Assembly: GCA_024701455.1 (NCBI GenBank)
Contig: JABXYP010000001.1
Coordinates: forward strand, 3,538,001-3,602,000
Direction: 5' to 3'
Source of the DNA: Bacillus sp. A301a_S52
Lineage (GTDB): Bacteria > Bacillota > Bacilli > Bacillales > Salisediminibacteriaceae
DNA: 64,000 nucleotides
The notes under the pieces were generated by a model. That model saw nothing but the letters and a program-made list of their open reading frames with translations, had not been told where the DNA came from and did no database searches. Shown piece by piece: positions 9,173-18,074 of this stretch (the stretch's first letter is position 1; each line of letters opens with the position of its first letter). The position numbers and the translations under genes are program-made.

Positions 9173-10171
9173 CTAGTAGTTAGGTCCTCTTCTTCCATAC
9201 ACATCATTGACCATAGCCTCAGGCTTCTCTCCTTTTAGTACATTGATAATATGTCCACTAGACATGGAAGCCATTTTCTCACGCGTTTCTTTACTTGCAC
9301 TTCCAATATGAGGTAAAGCAACGACATTTGGAAAACGAAGCAAAGGGTGACCGTGACTTATGGGCTCTTCTCTAAATACATCTAAACCAGCACCTGCAAT
9401 CAAATTATTTTCAAGTGCTTTTTCTAGATCTTCTTCTACTACAACCGCTCCTCTCGACACGTTAACAAAGATAGCTGATTCTTTCATTTGATTAAAGGTG
9501 TTATACGTGAATAAATTAGCTGTTTCATCTGTTAGAGGAGCCAGACATACGATAAAATCTGATCTTGAAACGAGCTCATCAAATGCTACATAACTTGCAC
9601 CTATCGTCCTTTCCCCTTCGTAATCCCTTGTACGGTTATGATACAGTACCGTCATATCAAATCCTTTAGCCCTTTTAGCAACAGCCGTTCCGATTCGGCC
9701 CATACCGACAATACCAATTGTTTTATGGTGAATATCATGACCTGCAAGTAACAGTGGGGCCCAATTTTGCCAATCACCCTTTTTTACATATTCAGCGGCT
9801 TCAACAATACGCCTTGCTACAGCCATCAACAAAGCAAAAGTTAAATCGGCAGTTGTGTCGGACAGAACATCTGGAGTATGACAGACAACTACTCCATGTA
9901 CTGTGGCTGCCTCTACATCAATATTATCAAATCCTACCGCTAAATTTGCCACAACTTTTAACTGTTTCGCTTCAGCTAGTAAACCTCCATCAATTCGATC
10001 TGAAAGCATCGTGAATAAACCAGTCGCTTTTTTCGCCTTCTCCTTTAGGACGGCATAGGGAACCGGTTCATCTTCTTTAGGCCAAACTTCGACCTCCGCT
10101 ATCTCCTGTAATAAAGCCAAGGATGTTGCAGGTACCTTCCGAGTCACAAATACATATGGCTTCTCTTCCAT
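9173..10171 (-). CDS. D-isomer 2-hydroxyacid dehydrogenase (glyoxylate/hydroxypyruvate reductase type)
   Basis: 332-residue NAD(P)-dependent dehydrogenase. Rossmann motif GIVGMGRIGTAVAKR in the middle, catalytic Arg in NVSRGAVV, Glu in FREEPI and His in PHIGSAS, all in the family order. Best fit is the D-glycerate dehydrogenase/glyoxylate reductase group, with the exact substrate uncertain. The ATG is preceded by AAAGGAG. It follows yutH on the same strand with about 80 bases between. Confidence 0.88.
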   Translation of the reverse strand: MEEKPYVFVTRKVPATSLALLQEIAEVEVWPKEDEPVPYAVLKEKAKKATGLFTMLSDRIDGGLLAEAKQLKVVANLAVGFDNIDVEAATVHGVVVCHTPDVLSDTTADLTFALLMAVARRIVEAAEYVKKGDWQNWAPLLLAGHDIHHKTIGIVGMGRIGTAVAKRAKGFDMTVLYHNRTRDYEGERTIGASYVAFDELVSRSDFIVCLAPLTDETANLFTYNTFNQMKESAIFVNVSRGAVVVEEDLEKALENNLIAGAGLDVFREEPISHGHPLLRFPNVVALPHIGSASKETREKMASMSSGHIINVLKGEKPEAMVNDVYGRRGPNY

Positions 10172-10252
10172 GATTCAAGCTCCTTTCGTTTACTCAACAT
10201 ACCTACTTTTTCACATTATCACTAGTGGTGGATGATAATCAAACTTTGGTAG

Positions 10253-11329
10253 TTAAACAAGGTCAGAAGTATGAAAGGATTTTTTTAAAAGCCATTCGGG
10301 CATAACATCCCTGTCATGTCCTTCCCGAAAGCAATGGGCTGCCACGCTATTTAAAATGGCTTCATACTCATCTGCTTCATTGATTATACGGTACATGTCT
10401 TTTTCTAAGTAACTCAATTTCCTGCTATCAATCGTTTGGTAAAAGGCTTCAATAACATCATAATAATGAATAGGGAAACAAAGACGAGCCAATAACAATG
10501 TTTTATCCGCTGTTTCTAATAAACGCACGTGGGAATAACGAGTTAAAAACAGATGAATACGTTTCTTTTTTTCATACAAGGGAGCAGATGTTGCGGCAAT
10601 ATACCTAATATATTCTGCAATATCCCGCGTGAGATGATCATAGATAAAATCTGTCGGCACTTTATATAATGAAACATGGTGACTATCTGTGGTTAACCAT
10701 GTATTCTCCTCAAAACGTTGATGACAAATGGTATGACCTTTTCCTTCTCGAATGATAAAGGCATGACGTGACTGCATATCAGTCAACATCTGTATCGCAT
10801 TTTCACTCATCCCCAAAAAATAGGGGAAACTTAGGAGGAACAGCTCATCGGCAGGCGTTTTATGCCCCTCTGCCTGCTTTTTAATAAACCATTCTTCCAA
10901 CTGTTCTAAACGCTTTATCCAACGATTTTGCCAAGCAAACCAGGCAACTCCTAGCCACGGTGAAAATGAGGGTTGATAATCTTCTCCCCTCATATGAAAT
11001 TGGGCAAGTTTCCTTCCAATCGAGGTGTCAACTGAAGATGTATCAGAAAAATTATTTACTATTTCAAACAGAACGGATTCTTGGCCATCAATCAACGATA
11101 CGTAGTTTCCTCCTTCTGCCTTCACTGGGACTAATAAATGAGATTCTCCTCTAGCCGTTAAATGATCAAGCATTCTTAATTGCTCCGCAAATTTTTTCTT
11201 GTTTATCATAAAATGGCTAGATCGAATTAAATATAATTTTCCTTTCGCTGACACCACAATATCATCATTAATATACATAATGTCATCACTATCTAATCGA
11301 TAATAATCATACAACTGCCTCTCAAGCAA
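10253..11329 (-). CDS. yutH: Spore coat-associated protein YutH (CotS/kinase-like fold)
   Basis: 358 residues, resembling B. subtilis YutH, a spore-coat-associated member of the CotS group of kinase-like proteins. Visible is a phosphotransferase-like layout without a clear HxDxxxxN catalytic loop, so activity may be lost. The start is a TTG at 11329 after GAGGAGTG. A GTG closer to that site runs into a stop. Divergent from yutG as in B. subtilis. Expected expression in the mother cell; no sporulation promoter was identified by eye. Confidence 0.82.
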   Translation of the reverse strand: MLERQLYDYYRLDSDDIMYINDDIVVSAKGKLYLIRSSHFMINKKKFAEQLRMLDHLTARGESHLLVPVKAEGGNYVSLIDGQESVLFEIVNNFSDTSSVDTSIGRKLAQFHMRGEDYQPSFSPWLGVAWFAWQNRWIKRLEQLEEWFIKKQAEGHKTPADELFLLSFPYFLGMSENAIQMLTDMQSRHAFIIREGKGHTICHQRFEENTWLTTDSHHVSLYKVPTDFIYDHLTRDIAEYIRYIAATSAPLYEKKKRIHLFLTRYSHVRLLETADKTLLLARLCFPIHYYDVIEAFYQTIDSRKLSYLEKDMYRIINEADEYEAILNSVAAHCFREGHDRDVMPEWLLKKSFHTSDLV

Positions 11330-11474
11330 CGTTATTCACACTCCTCATTCTATCGTATTCTTCATTTAGTTTATGTGGCAAACGCCCACTTTGTGCGAAC
11401 TTACAGTATATCTTTATAGCCCGTGAATACACTAAACAGCATATAACATCAATCGATAAAAGAAGGTGAGCAGC

Positions 11475-11969
11475 ATGATGAAAAAGCAGAAAGGCATGAT
11501 AGAAGAAACAGCTAGGAATTGGCTGTTAGAACGAGGGGTTACACTGAAAGATATCGCAGAGCTTGTATACACTTTGCAATCCAAATACTATCCTTCACTG
11601 ACACTGGAAGATTGTTTAGAAAATGTAGATAGCGTTTTAACCAAAAGGGAAATTCATAACGCCATATTAACGGGGATTCAGTTAGATAAATTAGCCGAAG
11701 AGAAAAAACTAGCCTCACCTTTACAAGGCATTATTGAGCGTGATGAAGGCCTTTACGGCATTGATGAAATCATTGCTCTATCTATTGTCAATGTCTATGG
11801 TTCAATTGGATTCACAAATTATGGGTACATTGATAAAGTGAAACCAGGAATACTTGAGAAGTTAAATGACAAATCATTTGGCTGTCATACATTTTTAGAT
11901 GATATTGTTGGAGCTATAGCAGCAGCAGCTTCAAGCCGACTTGCCCATAGGGAGGCTGGAGAGAATTAG
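11475..11969 (+). CDS. yutG: Phosphatidylglycerophosphatase A family protein
   Basis: PgpA-domain protein of about 164 residues with the family segments KDIAELVYTLQ, NAILTGIQLD and the late HTFLDDIVGAI with acidic residues. In some bacteria the family dephosphorylates phosphatidylglycerol phosphate; the short soluble Bacillus form (YutG) lacks the membrane helices of E. coli PgpA and its substrate is less certain. AGAAGGTGAG supports ATG 11475 or 11478; the GTG at 11466 lies inside that site. Confidence 0.85.
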   Translation: MMKKQKGMIEETARNWLLERGVTLKDIAELVYTLQSKYYPSLTLEDCLENVDSVLTKREIHNAILTGIQLDKLAEEKKLASPLQGIIERDEGLYGIDEIIALSIVNVYGSIGFTNYGYIDKVKPGILEKLNDKSFGCHTFLDDIVGAIAAAASSRLAHREAGEN

Positions 11970-12000
11970 CGAATTCTTCTAGTATGTAGGATTCCAAAAA

Positions 12001-12042
12001 AGAGCAGGCGACCTCAAGAGAAGGCCTGCTCTTCATTTTTTT
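12001..12042 (+). terminator. Intrinsic terminator of yutG
   Basis: AGAGCAGGC / GCCTGCTCT stem followed by a T-rich tract. Confidence 0.9.
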
Positions 12043-12047
12043 ATAAA

Positions 12048-12200
12048 GCTAAGCTTCAATCAGTGGAGGTTTTCCTTCATCTCCCACTGATTGGTCGTTG
12101 CGTTGATCAGGACATAAGCGCCCGTTAGCTTCTGTCTTAATAACTTTAGCTCTCCTCTCTATTTTGAGCTGGGAGTTTTACGGACGCTTATCTGTAATAA
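12048..12200 (+). repeat. Dispersed intergenic repeat, copy A
   Basis: Runs from AAGCTTCAATCAGTGG through CTCCCACTGATTGGTCGTTG and TTTAGCTCTCCTCTCTATTT to TTTACGGACGCTTATCTGTA. The same blocks in the same order occur at 16569, 20243 (inverted), 22026 and 59046. The CAGTGGGAG/CTCCCACTG parts are complementary, so the left third can form a hairpin. No coding potential. Confidence 0.8.
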
Positions 12201-12450
12201 CGTTATCGCTTGGCACCAAAATGATAGTCACTACGTGAATGAATGTCATAATTCAAAATTCGGCTAATGACTGTGACCTTCACTTCAGACGAACACTTTT
12301 CCGCCAACTAACTTTTGCTCACTAACCCCTCGCAAAAATGGACCTTCAGACTTCATTTAACCCTCAGGGAGTCGCCGTCGTACGTTTCAATCACTTTTTA
12401 GTTTCCTTTTTTTTACAACCGCACCCATGGTATATAATTCGTTCTTTTTC
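12201..12450. repeat. Spacer with a second repeated module
   Basis: AATGACTGTGACCTTCACTT at 12266-12285 and TACGTTTCAATCACTTTTTA at 12381-12400 recur, closer together, at 16401-16470. In both places the module sits beside a copy of the larger repeat. No gene is visible in this stretch. Confidence 0.5.
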
Positions 12451-13212
12451 TTAAAAAGTCCAGTCATCCAACGTGTTTATAGCATATGTCGGTTGCGTTT
12501 TTTCCAATTTTAACTGTTCAGGTGTTGTAAAGCCTGTATGAACCATTAATGTATCCATGCCGGCATTGATGCCCGCCATAATATCCGTTTGGTAGTTATC
12601 CCCAACCATTAATGTGTTTTTTAGCTGGGTACCTAAAACTTCTAACGCCTGATTAATGATAATTGATTCTGGCTTGCCAATGAAAGTAGGCGTTACACCT
12701 GTGGAAACATGAATCACGGAAGTTAAAGAGCCGTTTCCTGGTAACAATCCTCGCTCTGTAGGAATGGCTGTATCTCCATTTGTAGATAGAAAAGCCGCCC
12801 CATTTCTCACAGCAAGACAGGCTTTAGCTAATTTTTCATAAGAGAGGTCTCGGTCGATTCCCATCACAACCACTTTTGGCTGTCTATCTGTAAGCTTATG
12901 ACCTTGAGCTTCTAAAGCCTGTTCTAAACCTTCTTCACCGATCATATAAACGTCAGCTTTTCCATAGTTCTCTTCTATGTATCTTGCAGTAGCCATACTC
13001 GTCGTAAAAACATGCTCTGGTTTAGCTGGAATATCCATTGACATAAGCTTTGCGGCCACATCTTCTGGCGTTCGTGAAGAATTGTTTGTCACAAAAAGAT
13101 AAGGCAGCTTCCTTTCTTCCAGTTGCTTTACAAACCGAGATGCAGCATCAATCTTTTCTTCTCCTCGATACATCGTACCATCTAAATCAATTAAATAACC
13201 TTTATAGTGCAT
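12451..13212 (-). CDS. yutF: HAD-IIA family sugar/nitrophenyl phosphatase YutF
   Basis: 253-residue HAD-superfamily hydrolase of the NagD/AraL group. Motif I is LIDLDGTMY at the N terminus, motif II VTNNSSRT, the Lys motif GKPE and motif IV MVGDNYQTDI, all present. Acts on phosphorylated metabolites in the cytoplasm; natural substrate unknown. It follows the SufR-like regulator on the same strand, about 120 bases beyond the latter's terminator. Confidence 0.92.
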   Translation of the reverse strand: MHYKGYLIDLDGTMYRGEEKIDAASRFVKQLEERKLPYLFVTNNSSRTPEDVAAKLMSMDIPAKPEHVFTTSMATARYIEENYGKADVYMIGEEGLEQALEAQGHKLTDRQPKVVVMGIDRDLSYEKLAKACLAVRNGAAFLSTNGDTAIPTERGLLPGNGSLTSVIHVSTGVTPTFIGKPESIIINQALEVLGTQLKNTLMVGDNYQTDIMAGINAGMDTLMVHTGFTTPEQLKLEKTQPTYAINTLDDWTF

Positions 13213-13300
13213 AATTGCCTCCTAGTTTAATGTCACCTTTAAACGCCTCTAAGTGTCCATTCATAACTTCTAAGTTGAACGTTTAATCGACAATCATCGA

Positions 13301-13332
13301 AAAAAGAGCGTCACTCCTCGAAAGAGTGACGT
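13301..13332 (-). terminator. Terminator of the SufR-like regulator
   Basis: ACGTCACTC / GAGTGACG(C) stem directly after the stop codon, followed on the minus strand by a run of six T. Confidence 0.88.
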
Positions 13333-13974
13333 TCAATTTATATCTGTTTGTTTGATTCTATAATAACAATGAATCTCTTGTCCAGTTGCCATACAACGAT
13401 GGCATTGAATACTTTCTGTATTAAGAAGGTCTTTAAACAACCCGATCTCCGCTTCACATAACATAGGAAATTCTCTAGCAACAGCGGCAACAGGGCAATT
13501 AAACTCTTTAAACAAATAAGAACCGTCCTCTTCTTCTGTTACTTCCGCCATATAGCCTAATTCGTTTTGAATTTTTTCTAGCTCACGGACTTTACTAGGA
13601 AAATCTTTTAACACCATTCTTTTTTCATAACGAAGTTTTAAAGCACGTCTCCGGTAATTAAACAACTCTTTTACTTTTTCAAGGCCCTCTTGTTCTTGAA
13701 TATGTCGTAATAAGTCAAGTGTAAATGCGCTATACTCCCTCGGAAACATTTCTTGCCCATCAGTAGATAATTGATACATATTTGTAGGACGTCCCATTGC
13801 CTGACGCAGCAAAGTGGTTTCAACAATATTGTCTCTTTCCAGCGTATTCAAGTGGCGGCGTACTGCCATTTCCGTAATACTTAGCGCCTTGGCAATGGTT
13901 GATACAGTCATCTGCCTGTTTTTTTTCAACAGCTCTAAGATCTGATCGCGTGTTGAGGTGGTTTTAGTGGCCAT
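13333..13974 (-). CDS. HTH regulator with a SufR-like cysteine domain
   Basis: 213 residues. An N-terminal winged helix-turn-helix of DeoR/ArsR type spans about 8-70 (ILELLKKNRQMTVSTIAKAL). The C-terminal domain has cysteines at 160, 173, 191, 194 and 203. The C160-x12-C173 spacing and the sentence CPVAAVAREFPMLCEAE resemble the Fe-S-binding region of SufR, the repressor of suf operons in cyanobacteria and actinobacteria. I infer a metal- or Fe-S-sensing regulator; targets are unknown. The suf operon lies about 40 kb away in this window. Confidence 0.8.
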   Translation of the reverse strand: MATKTTSTRDQILELLKKNRQMTVSTIAKALSITEMAVRRHLNTLERDNIVETTLLRQAMGRPTNMYQLSTDGQEMFPREYSAFTLDLLRHIQEQEGLEKVKELFNYRRRALKLRYEKRMVLKDFPSKVRELEKIQNELGYMAEVTEEEDGSYLFKEFNCPVAAVAREFPMLCEAEIGLFKDLLNTESIQCHRCMATGQEIHCYYRIKQTDIN

Positions 13975-14106
13975 CTTTCCTCACCATCCTTCCCTACTAT
14001 TGTAACGAAGGTTAGTATAACAGTAAATTTAGAAAGTAAAAAGTTTGAAAAATTGACGTAATACGTACAAAGTTTGTTCACTTTTTCACGAAGTTTTTAA
14101 CATACA

Positions 14107-14553
14107 CTATTTTTTCTTTGGGAGAAAAGCTGAAACAGGCCCAAGTTCATTTTCTAAATACTTTTTTAATCGGTCAGGATAATGGCTAAGACTTTCAACA
14201 TTATGTTGAAAAGCGTGGAATAGCTTTGTGACATCCAGTTCAGTATAGTTCTGCAATAATTCTTTACGCCAAGGTATTAACGAAGCGATATCTTGACCTT
14301 CTTTTTCAGATAAGACATGCTCATCGACTAATATGTCAATAATATCTTCATAACTACCGGGATCTCGCATAATAAAACCATCAATCATCTGGTTACCCGC
14401 ATCCATGATGACCTCAATCATCATATGACAGAGGCGTTCCGTCATAAGTGAGGTTTCTCTACAAGGTGTTTTTGGCAATTGTTTAAAATCAGCGACTAGG
14501 CCTTCAAAGTACGTCAATCTTTTTTCTAGTAGTTCCCTGTCAACAAAGTACAC
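14107..14553 (-). CDS. yutE: YutE, HepT-like DUF86 protein
   Basis: 148-residue all-helical protein of the DUF86/HepT group, orthologous by position to B. subtilis YutE. The canonical HepT toxin motif is RX4HXY; here the corresponding segment reads RKELLQNY, with Gln in place of His, so toxin RNase activity is doubtful. No MntA-type antitoxin gene is adjacent. A solitary housekeeping role is likely. Divergent from glpX. Confidence 0.8.
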   Translation of the reverse strand: MYFVDRELLEKRLTYFEGLVADFKQLPKTPCRETSLMTERLCHMMIEVIMDAGNQMIDGFIMRDPGSYEDIIDILVDEHVLSEKEGQDIASLIPWRKELLQNYTELDVTKLFHAFQHNVESLSHYPDRLKKYLENELGPVSAFLPKKK

Positions 14554-14725
14554 GTCATATTACCCCTTTTCAGCTCAATTAGTATATCATATTGAAAGTG
14601 TTTTCACCAAAAAATATACACTATTGTTGAAAATCTGATTTATTTTGTGTGTTTTTTTTGGTATTATGATGAAAGATTTTAAAATGCTACTTTTATTATA
14701 ACGTTAAATTACTGGAGGAGTCATT

Positions 14726-15703
14726 GTGGATCGAGAACTAGCAATGGAAATAGTACGTGTGACCGAAGCGGCAGCTTTAGCATCTGCTCAATGGATGGGA
14801 CGAGGATTAAAAAACGAAGCTGACGATGCTGCAACAACAGCAATGAGAACGATGTTTGATTCCGTCACTATGAAAGGAAAAGTCGTTATTGGCGAAGGAG
14901 AGCTTGATGAAGCACCAATGCTCTATATCGGAGAAGAGCTAGGCTCAGGTAACGGACCAGAAGTAGACATTGCTGTGGACCCATTGGAAGGCACTAACAT
15001 CGTAGCAAAAGGCCACCCTAACGCGATGGCGGTAATCGCTGTAGCAGATCGCGGTACGTTGTTGCATGCTCCGGATATGTATATGGAAAAACTGGTAGTG
15101 GGTCCAGAAGCTGCTGGGTTAGTTAGGCTAACTGACCCAATTGAAAAAACGATCGACATAGTAGCGAAAATGAATAATAAAAGAGTACGGGACGTGACAG
15201 TTATTATTCAAGAGAGAGAACGACATGAAGAATTAGTTACACGTATCCAAAACAAAGGGGCCCGTGTTAAACTATTTGGAGATGGTGATGTAGGAGCTTC
15301 TATTGTGACAGCATTACCACGTACAGGCATAGATTTATTTGTAGGAACAGGAGGTGCCCCGGAAGGTGTTATTTCAGCAGCTGCCATTAAAGCACTTGGC
15401 GGTGATATGCAAGCGCGCTTAGTTCCGATGAATGATGAGGAATATAAACGTTGTCAAAGTATGGGGCTTGAAGATCCCACCACATTGTTGATGCTTAATG
15501 ATCTCGTTAAAGGAGATGACGCTATCTTTGCCGCTACTGGTGTATCAACTGGTGAGTTGCTCGAAGGTGTCCGATTCCTCGGTGGAGATCTAGTTGAGAC
15601 TGATACGATTGTCATGAGGGCCAAAACTGGGACCGTTCGGTATATTAAAGCCCACCACCGCTTGAATAAAAAACCTCATTTAGTCATGCCTGAAAATACG
15701 TAA
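14726..15703 (+). CDS. glpX: Fructose-1,6-bisphosphatase, class II (GlpX)
   Basis: Metal-dependent phosphatase of gluconeogenesis, converting fructose-1,6-bisphosphate to fructose-6-phosphate. 325 residues with [14 protein letters not shown] (metal ligands), [12 protein letters not shown], and TGGAPEGVI near the active site, all classic GlpX. The GTG at 14726 follows GGAGGAG. Eighteen bases separate it from the DUF3055 gene, so they are probably co-transcribed. B. subtilis keeps its glpX homologue (ywjI) elsewhere. Confidence 0.95.
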   Translation: MDRELAMEIVRVTEAAALASAQWMGRGLKNEADDAATTAMRTMFDSVTMKGKVVIGEGELDEAPMLYIGEELGSGNGPEVDIAVDPLEGTNIVAKGHPNAMAVIAVADRGTLLHAPDMYMEKLVVGPEAAGLVRLTDPIEKTIDIVAKMNNKRVRDVTVIIQERERHEELVTRIQNKGARVKLFGDGDVGASIVTALPRTGIDLFVGTGGAPEGVISAAAIKALGGDMQARLVPMNDEEYKRCQSMGLEDPTTLLMLNDLVKGDDAIFAATGVSTGELLEGVRFLGGDLVETDTIVMRAKTGTVRYIKAHHRLNKKPHLVMPENT

Positions 15704-15721
15704 GGGGAGTGACGAAATAGC

Positions 15722-15988
15722 GTGACTGAACGTTTTTTTCTATACGATGACTCAGAAGATACGAAAACTCGCTTCGTTAGTTTCATGGGTGAAAATCAGC
15801 GCTTTGACCTTGCTATCATAACCACAACACGGTATTACGGCAAAAAGCTCGTTCTTAATATGTTATCAAGTCGTTACGCGATTATTGGAACCGATGACCT
15901 TGAAGAAGACAATTATTTGGAGACAGTATTTGAACTAAATACGGAAGACGGTCAAGAATTACGAGAATTCCTTTATGAAATTATTTAA
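15722..15988 (+). CDS. DUF3055 family small acidic protein
   Basis: 88 residues beginning TERFFLYDDSEDTKTRFVSFMGE, a family I recognise as DUF3055 (SAV0927-like) in Firmicutes. Function unknown. GTG start at 15722 after AAGGGGAGTG. Follows glpX closely and is followed by another small gene, so the three probably form one transcript ending at 16331. Confidence 0.8.
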   Translation: MTERFFLYDDSEDTKTRFVSFMGENQRFDLAIITTTRYYGKKLVLNMLSSRYAIIGTDDLEEDNYLETVFELNTEDGQELREFLYEII

Positions 15989-16043
15989 AGGTAGGTATGA
16001 GAAAGCACTTCCGCGCCATACTATGGTGAGGAGGTGCTTATTT

Positions 16044-16295
16044 GTGAGTAAAGACCCTGACACGAAAGATTTTCAAGCTGTTGAGAAAAATCGCGAGGAA
16101 ATCATTCCAGAAGGCACTCCTGATGGGGCCTACGGCTCTCCTTACGCTCCTTCTGAAGCGAGTACTAACGGCCTTAAGCCTGACAGACGAGCGATCAGTG
16201 CCTTCACCTATGAAAATCGAGAGCTACATGAAGGGAACAAACGAAAAGATCCAGGGGCACACCCGACGCACGATAGTCAGGAAAATGACGATTAA
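16044..16295 (+). CDS. Small hydrophilic protein, unknown
   Basis: 83 residues from the GTG at 16044, chosen because GAGGAGGTG lies seven bases upstream; a longer in-frame reading begins inside the preceding gene without such a site. Rich in charged residues and proline (IIPEGTPDGAYGSPYAP), with no cysteine cluster, signal or membrane segment, so probably disordered. Last gene of the glpX unit, followed by a terminator. No family recognised. Confidence 0.65.
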   Translation: MSKDPDTKDFQAVEKNREEIIPEGTPDGAYGSPYAPSEASTNGLKPDRRAISAFTYENRELHEGNKRKDPGAHPTHDSQENDD

Positions 16296-16301
16296 AACTT
16301 T

Positions 16302-16331
16302 GAGACGTTCCCGGAAACGTCTCTTTTTTAA
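16302..16331 (+). terminator. Terminator of the glpX unit
   Basis: GAGACGTT / AACGTCTC stem with a six-base loop, then a run of T. Confidence 0.9.
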
Positions 16332-16400
16332 TACTGATAAGGTCATAAATACTCACTCACCAGTTATAATTAGATCTAAATCTCTGCTAGAATGAATGTA

Positions 16401-16470
16401 ATGACTGTCCCCTTCACTTCAGACCGCGTTTCATCTTCAAAGAGTCTTTGTCTTACGTTTCAGTCACTTT
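16401..16470. repeat. Second repeated module, copy near 16.4 kb
   Basis: ATGACTGTCCCCTTCACTTC then GTCTTACGTTTCAGTCACTT, matching the pair of blocks at 12266-12290 and 12378-12400 with a shorter spacer. About 100 bases from copy B of the larger repeat. Confidence 0.5.
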
Positions 16471-16568
16471 ATACATCCGCATATTAATTAAAAACTTGCA
16501 TATTATTCGTGTTTTGGTCTAAAACACCATTATGAAAGTGACTCACTGAGCAAATGAATAAAACGGCC

Positions 16569-16690
16569 CTTCACTCATTGGGGGTTTTCGTTCTTCTCCC
16601 ACTGTCGGAAGTTGAGTTTCACCCACTAAATAGCTTTAGCTCTGCTCTCTATTTTGAGCCAGGAGGTTTACGGACGCTTATCGGTGATAA
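16569..16690 (+). repeat. Dispersed intergenic repeat, copy B
   Basis: TCATTGGGGGTTTTCGTTCT, TCTCCCACTG, TTTAGCTCTGCTCTCTATTT and TTTACGGACGCTTATCGGTG in the same order as copy A. A possible reading frame crossing it is not supported by a ribosome site or homology. Confidence 0.8.
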
Positions 16691-16744
16691 ATTAATTGTG
16701 CGCCATCGATGTGATGAAATAAAGTCACTTATTTATAACCTCAT

Positions 16745-16790
16745 AAAAAAGCGTTACCGCTCCATGGCTCTCTCTGGAATGGTAACGCCT
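16745..16790 (-). terminator. Terminator of yutD
   Basis: GCGTTACC / GGTAACGC stem with a 22-base loop immediately after the yutD stop; on the minus strand it runs into six T. Confidence 0.85.
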
Positions 16791-16792
16791 AA

Positions 16793-17074
16793 TTAATTCG
16801 TTTCGTTCACCTTTTTAATAACAAAATAAGGACATCCAAAATTACAGTACTCATACAAATATTCCGGTAGAAAGCCGATTTTGGATTCATGGCCAAACTT
16901 TCGGTTTTCTTCATGAAAGAACCCCTTAAGGCGCAACTGCTCGTAGCCCCAATCTCCCACAATATAATCATATTTATTTAAAACATCACTATATCTTTCT
17001 TTAAATGCTTCTTCAGACCATCCGTTTCTTACATCTTCCACGAGTTCGTAACGATTACTTTGCACACGAATCAT
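16793..17074 (-). CDS. yutD: YutD, DUF1027 family protein
   Basis: 93 residues with the strongly conserved family text KYDYIVGDWGYEQLRLKGFF and EYCNFGCPYFVIKK, which includes a CX3C pair. Role unknown although the family is widespread in Firmicutes. The ATG at 17074 follows AAGGAAGG. Divergent from yutC as in B. subtilis. Confidence 0.92.
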   Translation of the reverse strand: MIRVQSNRYELVEDVRNGWSEEAFKERYSDVLNKYDYIVGDWGYEQLRLKGFFHEENRKFGHESKIGFLPEYLYEYCNFGCPYFVIKKVNETN

Positions 17075-17216
17075 GATTGGACACCTTCCTTTATAATCTC
17101 TTTCTATAGTGCCTTACTTTCTTGAAAATTTCAATATTTAGTTCACATTGACAACCTAAAATTACCAAAATTCACGAAAGAAAATTGCATATCCTAAACA
17201 TACGGAGGTGTAGAAA

Positions 17217-17804
17217 ATGATTAAAGGACGCTTATTTATCATAGCAGGATTAATCACCATTATTAGCCAAACAGTCACAGGGTGTGGAAATACAACCGCC
17301 AATGAAGGAGAAGGATTTAACTTTATGAGAGGGTACCAAACAGTAGAACCGAGTCATGCCATTAATAAAGAGAATGTTGATGATCCAACCCCCTATATTC
17401 AATATGGTTATGAACGTCATACAAAAGAAGCCGCAAGTGAAGAAAGAATGCCTGGTTATGCTGTTTATGATCGGCCCCTTTTAGCTGAAAGTATTAGCGA
17501 AATGGTTGCTATCATCCCAGATGTGGAAGATGCCGGCGTTCTCGTTACAAGTCAGCATGTATTGATTGCTTACAAATCTAACAGTGATAATCGAACTAAA
17601 GTTGCTGATCAAGTGAAAAAAACCGCTATGTCTGTCGTTCCATCGTATTATGATGTGTACGTCGCAGACGAACCACAACTTATGAACGATATCGAACGTT
17701 TTAAAGGGCACTATTCAGAAAACCAAGCTGAAAGTGACGCTTTAGAACAAACGATTGAGCAAATGAAATCTTTCCCTCAAGGTGAAGATCCAACAGATAA
17801 TTAA
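17217..17804 (+). CDS. yutC: Sporulation lipoprotein YutC (YhcN/YlaJ family)
   Basis: 195 residues: lysine/arginine start, hydrophobic segment to residue 20, lipobox TVTGC with the lipidated Cys at about 23, then a YhcN/YlaJ-type domain (MVAIIPDVEDAGVLVTSQHVLIAY). Such lipoproteins are made in the forespore and anchored outside its membrane. ACGGAGGTG precedes the ATG. Position beside lipA matches B. subtilis yutC. Confidence 0.88.
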   Translation: MIKGRLFIIAGLITIISQTVTGCGNTTANEGEGFNFMRGYQTVEPSHAINKENVDDPTPYIQYGYERHTKEAASEERMPGYAVYDRPLLAESISEMVAIIPDVEDAGVLVTSQHVLIAYKSNSDNRTKVADQVKKTAMSVVPSYYDVYVADEPQLMNDIERFKGHYSENQAESDALEQTIEQMKSFPQGEDPTDN

Positions 17805-17812
17805 ATGATCAA

Positions 17813-17856
17813 AGGTATCCGAAAAGAGATAATCTTTTACGGATGCCTCTTTTTTA
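17813..17856 (+). terminator. Terminator of yutC
   Basis: GGTATCCG / CGGATGCC stem with inner AAAAGA/TCTTTT pairing and a following T run. Confidence 0.9.
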
Positions 17857-18024
17857 AAAATTCCATCGAATGAATTTCATAATTCAAAATAAGAAGTCTT
17901 AGTTGACTGTTTACCCCCTCATTCTTGGAGGAGGCTTTCAGAGGAGTAGATACATGTGGAGAAGCTCTCCAAGTAATACCAGTGGATGAAAATGTGTGAG
18001 AATCAATTATGATCTAGCTTACCT

Positions 18025-18055
18025 AAAAGAAACAGGATCGGTTCCTGTCTCTTTT
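18025..18055 (-). terminator. Terminator of lipA
   Basis: AAAAGAAACAGGA / TCCTGTCTCTTTT stem (one wobble) 20 bases past the lipA stop on the minus strand. Confidence 0.8.
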
Positions 18056-18074
18056 ACTGTAAGGGTATGAAAGT

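Noticed and set aside
16554..16796. 80-codon frame across 16.6 kb
   Set aside because: It runs through copy B of the dispersed repeat and has no homology or ribosome site.
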